A stretch of DNA of 64,000 nt from Lithodes maja (taxonomy: Eukaryota > Arthropoda > Malacostraca > Decapoda > Lithodidae). Each line of letters begins with the position of its first letter. Position 1 is the first letter of the stretch. Positions 53,229 through 63,752 of the stretch are shown one piece after another. The notes under the pieces are model-generated. The model had not been told where the DNA came from, did not search any database, and saw nothing but the letters and a program-made list of their open reading frames with translations. Position numbers and translations under genes: made by a program. The stretch spans positions 142,108 through 206,107 of the forward strand of contig JBAKBP010001617.1 in assembly GCA_037953745.1 (NCBI GenBank), in the 5' to 3' direction.

Positions 53229-53757
53229 TGGCGGGTGCCCGACCCCGAAAGGGGTTGAAATAGGGGAGCTATCCCCCCGCCAAAGGCGGCTTTCTAGGGC
53301 CTTTCTTAGCTGATGCTGAGAGGATTGGGTTCTAGTCATGTGGTGATGGGCTGGTCTATCAGAGTGAGAACTGAGCGATCTCTACCATACCCATAGCTTA
53401 CTCTGACTGTTCCTTTAACTTATATATTTTCTAGATCTCAAGTGACGTCGTCTTTTCCGTGGATTGACCTCCCAATCTACCAAGATTGGAAGCCAAAGCG
53501 TCACATTTTTCCCTTGCCCCTCAACTTTCTCTTCATAATTGCTGAGGGGCACAGGGCCCTGGGTGGGGCTTTGGTTTCCCGGGCGTTTCTGCACCCTCCT
53601 CAGCTCCCCGCCATGGAGTGGCTTCGGTCACCCAGGCTTTATTGTGGTCGGCAGGGAGGGTTCTGTGGGGGCGCTCGGTTATGGCCTTGGAATTGCTCGG
53701 GGCCTTGGGGCTGTTCGGCCAGGCAGCTTGGGGAACAACAACAACAACAACAACAAC
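53229..53757 (+). mobile_element. SINE-like repeat with (AAC)n tail, copy 2
   Basis: Starts GGCGGGTGCCCGACCCCG, ends (AAC)n at about 53732-53756. It is flanked by the same CAACCTCTGTATTAT on both sides, compatible with a target duplication, though the sequence is also part of the surrounding satellite. It matches 26582-27109 over its whole length. Confidence 0.82.
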
Positions 53758-54418
53758 CTCTGTATTATAATCCCCAACTACCACAACCCTAACCACAACA
53801 ACCACAAACCTCTACCACCCATAACAACCTCTGTATTATAATCCCCAACTACCACAACCCTAACCACAACAACCACAAACCTCTACCACCCATAACAACC
53901 TCTGTATTATAATCCCCAACTACCACAACCCTAACCACAACAACCACAAACCTCTACCACCCATAACAACCTCTGTATTATAATCCCCAACTACCACAAC
54001 CCTAACCACAACAACCACAAACCTCTACCACCCATAACAACCTCTGTATTATAATCCCCAACTACCAAAACCCTAACCACAACAACCACAACCCTCTACC
54101 ACCCATAACAACCTCTGTATTATAATCCCCAACTACCACAACCCTAACCACAACAACCACAAACCTCTACCACCCATAACAACCTCTGTATTATAATCCC
54201 CAACTACCAAAACCCTAACCACAACAACCACAACCCTCTACCACCCCTAACAACCTGTGTATTATAATCCCCAACTACCATAACCCTAACCACAACCACC
54301 ACAACCCTCTACCACCCCTAACAACTTGTGTTATAATCCACAACTACCACACCAACCACAACCCTAACCACAACCCTCTACCACCCCTAACAACTTGTGT
54401 GTTATAATCCGTTAAGCT
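53750..54418. repeat. 71-bp satellite, right portion (about 9 copies)
   Basis: Unit CCTCTGTATTATAATCCCCA followed by ACTACCACAACCCTAACCAC and AACAACCACAAACCTCTACC. The last copies are shortened and more diverged. Confidence 0.93.
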
Positions 54419-54516
54419 GCTCATATTAATCCCGTTAATCACCTACACAATTTGCATATTTAGCCCCTATATTAATAATTATCTTTATGGCTTATCTTGA
54501 TTACAGCCATAAACCA

Positions 54517-54517
<1 letters not shown>

Positions 54518-54594
<77 letters not shown>
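54518..54594. repeat. (CA)n and (TA)n microsatellite
   Basis: CA run then TA run. Confidence 0.9.
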
Positions 54595-54737
54595 CATACA
54601 GTATAATATGCAGTCCTAGCCAGAGTGAGGTTTGGCATCCTCTACCCAACCTTAGCTGTTTCTGTGTGTCTCTTTTACTGTCCTACTTTTCCTTCTGGGA
54701 GCAGAGGGCTAGAAATCCTCCTCCCCTTGTATAATTC

Positions 54738-54848
54738 TCCTACTCAGCGAGACAGAGAAACGGGCGAGGGAACGCGAAACTGGTCGCAGACCATAAGAAT
54801 AGGAATTTTAAATGTTGTTTCTGTTCGGGCTCTGTCTCGTGTCGGCCA
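54738..54848. repeat. Interspersed repeat, copy 2
   Basis: See 39715-39830: GGGCGAGGGAACGCGAAACT and GTTTCTGTTCGGGCTCTGTC match in order. Confidence 0.65.
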
Positions 54849-55551
54849 CAATAATATTCAGTAATACGTAGTCCCACTGAAGTTGTAATTTAATCCACTT
54901 AGCTGACTGTAATTATTTATCTGTCCTTCAGCATTGACTCAAACTTAATTATGCGAACTTGAATTATACCTGTCCTTCGTACTTAGATATCCAGGGCTAA
55001 TAATTATTGAGTGGTTTCAGGAGAGCATGAGCGTCGAGTTAATTATTCCGATGTCAATAATGCAAGCCCTACCTGTTTAGAATACCGGGGTGGCATTAAT
55101 ATGGAGCGAGCGAGAGCGGGAGCGAGAGGCCAATGAAGGAGAGATCAATAGTGTGTGTGGAGAGATTACCATTTACATAGATATACATAGATACACTGAC
55201 CACACAGACCTTACGATCCCAGCGAGGTGGTCAGGACTTAATTCTAGTAGAGATAGCTAACCGAGAGAGAGCCAGGAATAAAACCGACACCTACAGTAAA
55301 TGGCACGAAAGGTCTTGATATAGACACAAAAATGGAGTGAACGGTCTTAAAATCACCAAACAGATGGAACGAACATCTCGTCTTAAAGTCTTAACAATAA
55401 TGGGGCTAAACGTGAGGGAGAAGGGAGTCCAGAAAAAGCAATGTCCTCCCCTTTAACATGACCCCCTGCGAGGGCAATGTATTCAATTACCCTCCAGCCG
55501 ATATTAACCTCTTTATTACCATGACGGCTCTCTTTATTATAGTTAGGCTAG
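54849..55551. other. Spacer with repeat fragments
   Basis: 55168-55240 matches 46965-47048. 55260-55480 carries ACCGACACCTACAGTAAATG, GGTCTTAAAATCACCAAACA and AATGGGGCTAAACGTGAGGG, related to the 31974-32343 family. No gene. Confidence 0.5.
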
Positions 55552-56913
55552 CATCAACCTGTCCCAAAGAAGGGTGACCGCTCTCAACCCTCCAACTATC
55601 GTCCAATTGCTCTTATCTCTTGTCTTTCTAAAGTTTTTGAAACTATTCTTGCTTCCAAATTTCTTAAGCATTTCTCTTCTCATAATCTGCTCTCAGATCG
55701 CCAGTATGGCTTCCTTAAGGGTCGCTCTACTGGTGATCTTCTTTCATATCTTACTAACTCTTGGTCATCCTCCTTTCGGGACTTCGGTGAGACTTTTTCT
55801 ATTGCACTAGACATATCGAAAGCCTTCGATAGAGTCTGGCATAAATCTTTAATTTCTAAACTACCCTCCTTCGGTTTCTATCCCTCCATCTGTGCCTTTG
55901 TCTCTAATTTCCTTTCCGGCCGTTCCATAGCTGCGGTTGTGGACGGCCATTGTTCACTTCCTCACCCTATAAACTCCGGTGTTCCTCAGGGCTCTGTCCT
56001 ATCTCCTATTCTCTTTCTAATTTTTATAAATGATCTCCTTAACTGTACCTTAATTCCCATCCATTCATACGCAGACGACTCAACCTTACACTACTCCATT
56101 AGTTTTTCAGAACGCCCCAGCCAGCAATCCCTCAACGACAAACGTAATGAAGCCATAGAACTCTTAAATTCTGATCTAAATACTATTTCCAATTGGGGCA
56201 GAGAAAACCTTGTTAACTTTAATGCTTCCAAAACCCAATTTCTCCATCTATCTACCCGTCAGGATCTCCCAGCGGACTATCCCTTATTCTTCAACAATAC
56301 AAAAATCAACCCTTCATCTTCTCTCAATATTCTTGGTGTCTCTTTTTCTTCTGCTCTCATTTGGAAGGACCATATTACCAGTCTTGCTAAGGCAGCCTCC
56401 CAGAAGCTGGGTGTGCTCAACCGCCTTAGGGGGTTCTTTTCCCCTGCACAGCTTCTTGCTCTGTACAGGGGCATAGTGCGCCCTTGTATTGAGTATTGTT
56501 CACATGTGTGGGGAGGTTCCTCTCACACCGCTCTCCTAGACAAAGTTGAAAGGAAGGCCTTTCGTATCATTAACTCCCGTCCACTCACCAACTCTCTGCA
56601 ATCTCTCTCTCTCCGCCGCAATGTTGCATCTCTCTCGCTATTCTATCGCTACTATAATAATCAGTGTTCCTCAGAGCTATCCCAGTGCATACCACCTCCT
56701 TTACGTAGGGCACGTGGTACCCGTCTTGCAACTCAATCCCACCCCTACTCTGTGCAACTCTCCAACCCAAGAGTGAAACGTTACTCTCAAACTTTCTTCT
56801 ACTCAACATCTGAGCTCTGGAACTCTCTCCCAGAATCAGTCTTTCCCTCTTCCTATGACTTAAATTGCTTCAAACTCCGTGTGTCCAGGCATTTTGGCTC
56901 GAACGTCCCTTGA
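55552..56913 (+). pseudogene. LINE reverse transcriptase (N-terminally truncated)
   Basis: Open from 55552 to 56913 (about 453 codons). Motifs in order: NYRPIALIS, QYGFLKGRST, ALDISKAFDRVWH (motif A), SGVPQGSVLSPILF, HSYADDSTLH (catalytic YADD) and LNILGVSFS, then a C-terminal part with RGIVRPCIEYCSHVWG and WNSLPESVFPSSYDLNCFKLRV. This matches Jockey/I-type insect and crustacean LINE proteins. Endonuclease and ORF1 are absent, so it cannot move on its own, but the RT part has no stop. Confidence 0.88.
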
Positions 56914-56994
56914 TTTTGGCCCTGTCACTCTTTCAACTGTGGGGGAGGCACTCGCTATAGGCAGTTATGCCTTTTGCCTCCCTCAATCACATAG

Positions 56995-57022
<28 letters not shown>
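55552..57022 (+). mobile_element. 5'-truncated LINE with poly-A tail
   Basis: RT frame from 55552, a short 3' untranslated region ending GTGGGGGAGGCACTCG...TGCCTTTTGCCTCCC, and a run of about 27 A (56995-57022). The left edge cuts into the RT domain, as usual for incomplete reverse transcription. The last 75 bases before the tail are shared with the elements at 33975 and 39961. Confidence 0.9.
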
Positions 57023-57025
<3 letters not shown>

Positions 57026-57029
57026 TCGT

Positions 57030-57420
57030 TTTCTATATGAGAGAGAGAGAGATAGAGAGAAAGATAAATAACCAAACACAAAGGGGGGGGGGGGAGTTAC
57101 ATAGATAGATACCCGCTAGATGACAACTATAAGATAAACAAAGATAGATAAATAGAAAGACTCCCCTGCAGTGTGTGTGTGTACTTACTCTAGTTGTACT
57201 TACTCTAGTTGTATTGCGGGAGTGAGCATGCTCGTTATTTCCCGCCTCCTATATGTGTAGGTGTTATATGTATCGTTGGAATGGCTGTGGATGTGTGTGT
57301 AGTCTGTATTTTTAGCCAATTGGCGACATCGGAAACGAAGGCTTAGGGTGGATCTGTATGGTACCATTCTCACTATAGACGGTACCGTCTCGCCCGAAGG
57401 CTTAGGTAGCCATCAGCTTA
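57030..57420. other. Spacer with short microsatellites
   Basis: GA run 57038-57062, a G-run near 57085-57094 and GTGTGTGTGT near 57174. The sequence GGTACCATTCTCACTATAGA and GGTACCGTCTCGCCCGAAGG precede the Harbinger-like element. No gene. Confidence 0.45.
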
Positions 57421-58156
57421 TGCCCCTTTCACACATACAGGACTCGGGCGCCGAATGCAGCAGAAAGCAACCGAGTAGCGACTCTGCTGCATGCGGCATC
57501 AAGTCGGCACCTATTCCTACCCATGCGGCTGTAGTCGTCTGTAGTCTGGTGAAGTCCGGGCAATGCGTGTCAAGTCGCGGTCCGCGACGAAAATGTTTGT
57601 CAGTTTTGAAATTTGGGCCAGACTTGAAATTTGTCTGGTGGATGCGGGGAGTAGTCTGCTCTAGTCGGCGCTAGTCGTACCAAGTCTTCTGTATGCGGCT
57701 GTAGTCCTTGTGTATGTTGGCTCGAATTGTGTTTCATGTGTAGCATAAAGACTACTGCCGCATACACCAGAGTACAGCCGCCAGACACGAGTACAACCGC
57801 AAAAGTCTGCTGAAGTCTGCTGAAGTCTTGTGCATAAATTTGCATAAATTTGCATAAAAAAATTAAAAATTATGCAAAAATATGAGTCATACGAGTACAA
57901 CAGACAACAGCGGAATTCATCCGCATGCAGCCGCATACAGCAGACTCCAACCACATTGACAGGAGTGCAGACGTATGACAACACCCGGAACCCAATATGG
58001 CAGAAGAGTCGAGCCAACTTGAGCAGACAACAGAAACATCCAACCGACAACACCCAACTCGAACCGCAAACAGCCGCATCAAGCTGACCAAAAAAAATAA
58101 AAAAAAATTCCCAACCACAGAACGGCGACACGGCCCCTATATATAGGCCCCACGCA

Positions 58157-58443
58157 GTGCACTTGACCCAGTATTCGACGAGATCACCCTCTTCCACTCT
58201 CCTTCTCATTCTCCTCCCTTCCTTCCTTCTCCTCCTCCTCTTGCTTCTCATTCTCCTTCCCTCCCTTCTCCTCCTCATTCTCCTCCCTCCCTTCTTTTCC
58301 TCCTCTCTCCCTACTTTTCCTCCTTCTCCTCCTGTCTTCGTTCTTTTCCTCCTTCTTCCTCCCTTCTTCTCATCCACCTCTTCCCTCCCTCACTACCTCC
58401 CTACTACCCCCTGTTCTTCTCTTCCTAGTCTCTTCCCTCTCAT
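58157..58443. repeat. Pyrimidine-rich tract
   Basis: CTCCTTCTCCTCC-type sequence for almost 300 bases. The frames on both strands (leucine- or arginine-rich) are artefacts. Confidence 0.8.
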
Positions 58444-58649
58444 TTAACCCGCTGAGTGCCAGCCAATTTTGACGGTGTGCTTCTGCCAGTGCCAGATTTT
58501 TTTTTGTTTTTTTTTTTTTTGGGGGGGGGCTAAATCTATCAAGTTGGGAGAGAAAGGAAGGATAATGGTAAAAAAAACACTCCCCTCGCCAGAAAACAGG
58601 TCCCCGATGGTCCCGAAAGTAGCTGAAAAGACACGATAGACTACAGAGA

Positions 58650-59085
58650 CTTTTATGGTATCGGAATGTATGGGTGGGAGGGTGGTTTTGGGGTTGATGG
58701 GGGGAAGGTAGAAGGGTAATTGACTTGTGTTTTGACAGATATGAAGCAGATTGGTGAGGTACTTTCGCCACCACGGATTTTCCTTTTTTTCCTTTTCTTC
58801 GTACGGATACGCTGGAAGTGGGTGGTGGGAGGCAGTTGGGGGTGTGGTGGGGGGAAGGCAGAAGGGTAAGGGACTTGTCACACAAATATGAAACCGATTG
58901 GTGCAGTCGTTTCGCCGCCACATATTTTCCTTTTTTGTTTTCCTTCTGACGGGACCGACAGTCAGCGTGTGGGTAGGAGGAGGGATTTGGGATTTTTGTG
59001 GTGGGTAGCCAAAAGGGTAAGGTAAATGTGGTAAAAATATGAAAGCCATAGGTGCAGTCGTTTCGCTGCTACGATGTTTTTTCGG
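58650..59085. repeat. About 135-bp tandem repeat, 3 copies
   Basis: Each unit has GGGTAAGG(GA)A, TATGAAACCGATTGGTGCAG, TCGTTTCGCCGCCAC, TTTTCC and a GGGAGG-rich part. Minus frames (58370-59049) arise from it. A TTAACCCGCTGAGTGCCAG sequence at 58444 may be one end of a further TTAA element whose other end I do not find. Confidence 0.75.
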
Positions 59086-59427
59086 CGAGGACGTATATAC
59101 CTCCGTTGGCCACAGAACCTGTATGTGTCGGCTTTATGCCAGTGTATGCGGTTCGACTCTGAAGTCGATCGTCTGTATTCTGGAGTCGATCGGCTGAAGT
59201 CTTATAGATGCGGGTGAAGTCGGCATGTAAAAATGACCGTTATTTTTTTGGTCGGTTCGAGTCTCAAGACTTCTCCGGAGTCAAGACGACAACGTCGGCT
59301 GTATGCGGCTGTAGTCTGGTGAAGTCCGTTGGATGCGGCATACCGAGCCAACTCCAAAAGTCGGGGGACAAAAACGCTACTCTGCTGTATTCGGCGCCCG
59401 AGTCCTGTATGTGTGAAGGGGGCATTA

Positions 59428-59768
<341 letters not shown>

Positions 59769-59895
59769 GACGAGCGGTTGTGTGTTTATTGGTACAAATC
59801 TCTGGATATTTGTAGGTTTACAGGTACATGAGGTTTGGGGCGACAGTTAATCGGAACACACCTCTTTAAAATACGTTGAATTGGAGTGTTTTCGG

Positions 59896-59962
59896 TTAGG
59901 TTAGGTTAGGTAAGTTAGGTTAGGTTAGGTTAGGTTAGGTTAGGTTAGGTTAGGTTAGGTTA
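59896..59962. repeat. Interstitial (TTAGG)n, arthropod telomere motif
   Basis: About 12 tandem TTAGG units with one irregular unit (GGTAAGTTAGG) after the third. TTAGG is the usual telomeric repeat of arthropods. Confidence 0.9.
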
Positions 59963-60049
59963 GTGTAATTTAGATTTAAAAATCGAAAAATGTACTCGTA
60001 AGCATGCACCAAATTGATATGTACCGATAAACGCCAACCGCTCGGGGGG

Positions 60050-60054
60050 TGTGT

Positions 60055-60121
<67 letters not shown>
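60050..60121. repeat. (TG)n microsatellite
   Basis: TG run. Confidence 0.92.
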
Positions 60122-60122
<1 letters not shown>

Positions 60123-60206
60123 GTAGCCAGCCATCAATACCCAGGGTCCAACTGTGGTGGCCCCTATCGTCAAAGGTCTAATTATACCTTGTGGTGGAGT
60201 AGTAGA

Positions 60207-60210
<4 letters not shown>

Positions 60211-60270
<60 letters not shown>
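60211..60270. repeat. (GA)n microsatellite, left of LINE copy C
   Basis: GA run that runs into the TACAAAG tail repeats of the LINE. Confidence 0.92.
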
Positions 60271-60274
<4 letters not shown>

Positions 60275-60500
60275 AAGTACAAAGGAGTACAAAGGAAATC
60301 AAGCAACAACATATCTAGTGACCCTTCTAGGTTGCTTGTCCTCCAAAACACTGAGGATCAAGTGTCCAAACAGTGGTTTAGAGTGGGTAAGGAAGCATTG
60401 GAAAGGGAATTACTGCCTTGGAACTAATGTCCGTGGCAGGATTAGGAAGTTAGTAGGGGACAGATGGGTTAGTAACTGAGGGGGGGATAAAATAAAGTTA

Positions 60501-62573
60501 TTAATTTACAAACGCAGTCAGTCGCGGGTTTGATGCGAGATATTTGTCTAGGCGGAGTTTAAATGAATCAACGGTGATGCAGTCTATAACGTTTCGGGGA
60601 AGCCCATTCCACAAGTTGACAACTCGATTGAAGAAGAAATTCTTAGATTCGTGTGAGTTAAAAGATTTACCAATAATTTTGCAACCGTTTCCCCGCGTGT
60701 AATTAGATTGATCGATAGTGAAGTACTTACTACAGTTCATATTGTCGATGCCTTTGATGATTTTGAACACTTGAATTAAGTCACCTCTTAATCTGCGCTG
60801 GGTTAAACGAAATAGATTTAATTCTCTAAGACGCTCTTCGTATGGTTTGTTCTTTAGGCTAGGTATCATTTTGGTAACTCTACGTTGAACTCGTTCTAGC
60901 TTGTTTATATCTTTTTGGTAATAAGGGCACCAGGATTGAACGCAGTATTCCAGAAGAGGGCGGACTAAGGAATTGTAAAGGGTTAGGATAACGTCTTTGG
61001 ATTTATGCTCAAATGACCTGCCTATAAAGCCAATTATTTTGTTTGCCTTCTTAACAACTTCTGAACATTGTTGACTCGGTTTTAGGTTACTCGATATTGT
61101 TACTCCCAGATCGGTTTCTCTGTTTACATTCTTAAGCTGAGTGCCATTCATCGAATAGTTTGCTTTCTCATTTAGGTATCCGATATGTAGTACTTTACAT
61201 TTATCCGCATTGAAACTCATTTGCCAAATTTGGGCCCAACATGACAATTTATTTAGATTGTGTTGCATATCGTCAACTTGTTCTTTTGAGAGTACGCTAT
61301 TTGCAATTTTTGTATCGTCAGCAAATTTTGAGATTGTGCAGGTGAGACCCTCATCTATGTCGTTGATGTAAATTAGAAACAGAATTGGTCCTAGTACCGA
61401 TCCCTGGGGTACCCCGCTACTTACATTGGTCCATTTAGATGCCTTACCGTTTATGACTACTCTTTGCTTTCTGTCGCTGAGCCAATTTTCTATCCATTTC
61501 AACACACCGTCTTGTATTCCATGCGCTTTTAGTTTTAGCAGTAAACGTTTGTGGGGAACTTTGTCAAAGGCCTTTTGAAAATCAAGGTATATAATATCTA
61601 CAGCTTTACTCTCATCGTAGAGGTTGAGGATATCGTGGAAGAAGTCTAAGAGGTTTGTTAAACAGATACGTTTTTTACGAAAGCCGTGTTGAGTATCTTT
61701 AAGTATGTTATTTTCCTCTAAGTGATTTACGAGTCTGTCTCGTATGACCGTTTCTAGCATTTTACATACAACTGAGGTTAAGCTAATTGGACGATAGTTA
61801 CTGGGTAGGGATTTGCTGCCTTTTTTTAATATCGGTGTTACGTTGGCTAGCTTCCACTGATCAGGCATAGTTCCAGACTGCAAGGATTTATTGAATAGTA
61901 ATGTCAGTGGTTTGGAGAGCTCATCCTTAGCTTCCTTTAGAACTCTAGGCGAGATTGTATCAGGTCCAGGCGTTTTATTTACCTTGAGTTTATCTAAACA
62001 ATTCAATACTTCTCTCTCTGTAACGGTGATATTGCTTAAAACATCTGAATTATCAATCTGAATCGGCGATGGTGTAGGGATATCACTGAGGTCTTCTGTT
62101 GTAAAAACTGATGCAAAAAAGGTATTCAGGGCATTACTCATTTGTACTTCGTCTTTGGTGTAGTCTCCATTTTCATCGACTAACGGTCCAACAGTTGAAG
62201 TAACTACTTTTTTCTTTCTGATATAACTATAGAATTCTTTCGGGTTTGTTTTACTTTGATTCGCAATATGTAACTCTAAGGTCTTTTTACTTTGCTTAAT
62301 TAACTTTTTGGCTTTGCGTCGTAGCTCTACAAATTTCACCCGTTCTTCGTCATTTTGTGAAGATTTTAATCTATCATTAGCAAATTTTTTAGCAAGCAGG
62401 CAGTTTGAAATATCTTTATTCCACCATTTGGGCTTATTATTATGGCCTGGACGCCGTATTTTCGATGGTATGCAGTCTTGCACTGCTTTTAGGTAAGTGG
62501 TTTCGAATAACTTCCAAGATGTATTTATGTTGTTATTGTTAATTAAAAAGCTCCAGTCAGTTTCTTTAAACAT
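60501..62573 (-). CDS. CR1-like reverse transcriptase, 690 codons, uninterrupted
   Basis: From MFKETDWSF through a basic linker (residues about 30-150), VNKTPGPDTISPRVLKEAKD, NYRPISLTSVVCK, DIIYLDFQKAFDKVPHKRLL, SGVPQGSVLGPILFLIYIND, SKFADDTKIANS (catalytic FADD intact), then the CR1 C-terminal region LLEYCVQSWCPYYQKDINKL and MIPSLKNKPYEERL. FADDTK and GSVLGP fit CR1-type LINEs. The listed start is the first ATG; the true protein continues upstream into endonuclease, broken by one extra T near 62596 relative to copy A. The protein would copy LINE RNA into DNA at a nicked target. Confidence 0.9.
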   Translation of the reverse strand: MFKETDWSFLINNNNINTSWKLFETTYLKAVQDCIPSKIRRPGHNNKPKWWNKDISNCLLAKKFANDRLKSSQNDEERVKFVELRRKAKKLIKQSKKTLELHIANQSKTNPKEFYSYIRKKKVVTSTVGPLVDENGDYTKDEVQMSNALNTFFASVFTTEDLSDIPTPSPIQIDNSDVLSNITVTEREVLNCLDKLKVNKTPGPDTISPRVLKEAKDELSKPLTLLFNKSLQSGTMPDQWKLANVTPILKKGSKSLPSNYRPISLTSVVCKMLETVIRDRLVNHLEENNILKDTQHGFRKKRICLTNLLDFFHDILNLYDESKAVDIIYLDFQKAFDKVPHKRLLLKLKAHGIQDGVLKWIENWLSDRKQRVVINGKASKWTNVSSGVPQGSVLGPILFLIYINDIDEGLTCTISKFADDTKIANSVLSKEQVDDMQHNLNKLSCWAQIWQMSFNADKCKVLHIGYLNEKANYSMNGTQLKNVNRETDLGVTISSNLKPSQQCSEVVKKANKIIGFIGRSFEHKSKDVILTLYNSLVRPLLEYCVQSWCPYYQKDINKLERVQRRVTKMIPSLKNKPYEERLRELNLFRLTQRRLRGDLIQVFKIIKGIDNMNCSKYFTIDQSNYTRGNGCKIIGKSFNSHESKNFFFNRVVNLWNGLPRNVIDCITVDSFKLRLDKYLASNPRLTAFVN

Positions 62574-62583
62574 AGCTCTAAGT

Positions 62584-62832
62584 TTATGGAAGTTTTGCTT
62601 TCTTGAAATTAGGGACTTTTTCGATGCTACTATTTGGTTCGTTACTAGTAAAATTTAAAGTGAAAGTTATCGTACGATGGTCGCTGTTACTGAATTCATC
62701 ACCAACATTCAAATTCTCTATTAATTCTTCTTTTGTTGCAAGTACAATGTCAAGAACGTTATTACCACGGGTTGGCGTTCGAACAAATTGATAAAGCGAA
62801 CTCTCTTGCAAGTTCGTATACAAGTCATGTCC

Positions 62833-62835
<3 letters not shown>
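62584..62835 (-). pseudogene. CR1-like endonuclease C-terminus, copy C
   Basis: The segment from YTNLQESSLYQFVRTPTRG to NSDHRTITFTL carries the catalytic SDH. The frame is shifted from RT by one base and cut at the 5' truncation. Confidence 0.82.

Positions 62836-62836
<1 letters not shown>

Positions 62837-62923
<87 letters not shown>
62837..62923. repeat. (GA)n microsatellite, right of LINE copy C
   Basis: GA run with one ACA interruption, matching the (GA)n on the other side of the LINE. Confidence 0.92.
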
Positions 62924-62924
<1 letters not shown>

Positions 62925-63046
62925 CACTGACCCAATGTCGAGATCGCCTTGATGACTAATGCTGTGGAGGGCTGGAGGATGCGTCCTTGACATTGGCTTC
63001 ACTATTATTGTAGTGTAGAAGGGATAGTTTTGGCTTGATATTCAAT

Positions 63047-63190
63047 GTAACCCCTTTAGCACGATGACGTAGTTTTCATCATATTTTGGTTATCATTAAA
63101 CGATTTTCTTTAGTATAGCTTATCATCTACCTGCAGGATTCAAATGGGTAAATGCTTTCTCAATAAACCTACTAAATATAGGTCCTTTTC
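63047..63190. mobile_element. Fragment of the 52401-52602 MITE
   Basis: GTAACCCCTTTAGCACGATG, then ACGTAGTTTTCATCATATTT and CGATTTTCTTTAGTATA match the left part of 52401-52602. The right end is not recognisable. Confidence 0.6.
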
Positions 63191-63397
63191 TCATATATGA
63201 TTTGTTCTACCAGGATAAACTTCATTCAAAAGTTGTAAACAGTTCTTCAGTAGAACAGTTTAAGAAATGAGTGAATCCTATTCTGCACATTTTGGAATGA
63301 GAGTACTGCACTAGATAATCTCTCTTTTACACTTACAGTATCTACCTGTAATGGACCGCAAGGGTTGTGAGATACACTTTGTAACTCTCTCTCTCTC

Positions 63398-63473
63398 TCA
63401 ATCTCCACTCCAGGGTACGAGATTGAATGTAACCCAACCCTCCCTTCTGCATGTAAACACAGCAAGGTGTAGT

Positions 63474-63560
<87 letters not shown>

Positions 63561-63655
63561 TATATACACATCACTACTCCAGGACACGAGTCAGCCAATG
63601 GGCGAACCCTCCATTCTGCTTGTAAACAAAGCGAGGTGCAGCGAGTCTCATCTCC
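63398..63655. repeat. Duplicated flank around (CT)n
   Basis: CTCCAGGGTACGAGATTGAA to AAACACAGCAAGGTGTAGTG left of a (CT)n run (63475-63557) resembles CTCCAGGACACGAGTCAGCC to AAACAAAGCGAGGTGCAGCG on the right. As at 33.5 kb, the microsatellite belongs to the duplicated unit. Confidence 0.7.
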
Positions 63656-63718
63656 CACCACGTCGCGTCCACTACATATAGAGATCCTTGGACTATCTAC
63701 CTACAGTACCTGTCTGCC

Positions 63719-63752
63719 TACCTACCTACCTACCTGACTGACTGACTGACTA
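63719..63752. repeat. (CCTA)n and (CTGA)n tetranucleotides
   Basis: CCTACCTACCTACC followed by TGACTGACTGACTGACT. Confidence 0.85.

Larger units (their letters stand above)
57421..59424. mobile_element. Harbinger-like non-autonomous DNA transposon, 2004 bp
   Basis: Terminal inverted repeats TGCCCCTTTCACACATACAG and its complement CTGTATGTGTGAAGGGGGCA, extending about 40 bases inward through GGGCGCCGAAT. They are flanked by TTA on both sides (57418-57420 and 59425-59427). A TTA duplication with such ends fits PIF/Harbinger. Subterminal copies of GCGGCTGTAGTCTGGTGAAG occur near both ends. The interior holds a pyrimidine-rich tract and a three-fold repeat; no transposase frame is found. Confidence 0.82.
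60271..62836 (-). mobile_element. CR1-like LINE, copy C (5'-truncated, RT intact)
   Basis: The 3' tail of TACAAAG/TTTGTACTCC repeats abuts (GA)n at 60270; the truncated 5' end abuts (GA)n at 62837, within the endonuclease at SGHDLYTNL. RT is uninterrupted. It is nearly identical to copy A. Confidence 0.92.

Noticed and set aside
58157..59049. Leucine-rich or lysine-arginine-rich proteins on both strands
   Set aside because: They arise from a pyrimidine-rich tract and the 135-bp tandem repeat inside the Harbinger-like element.
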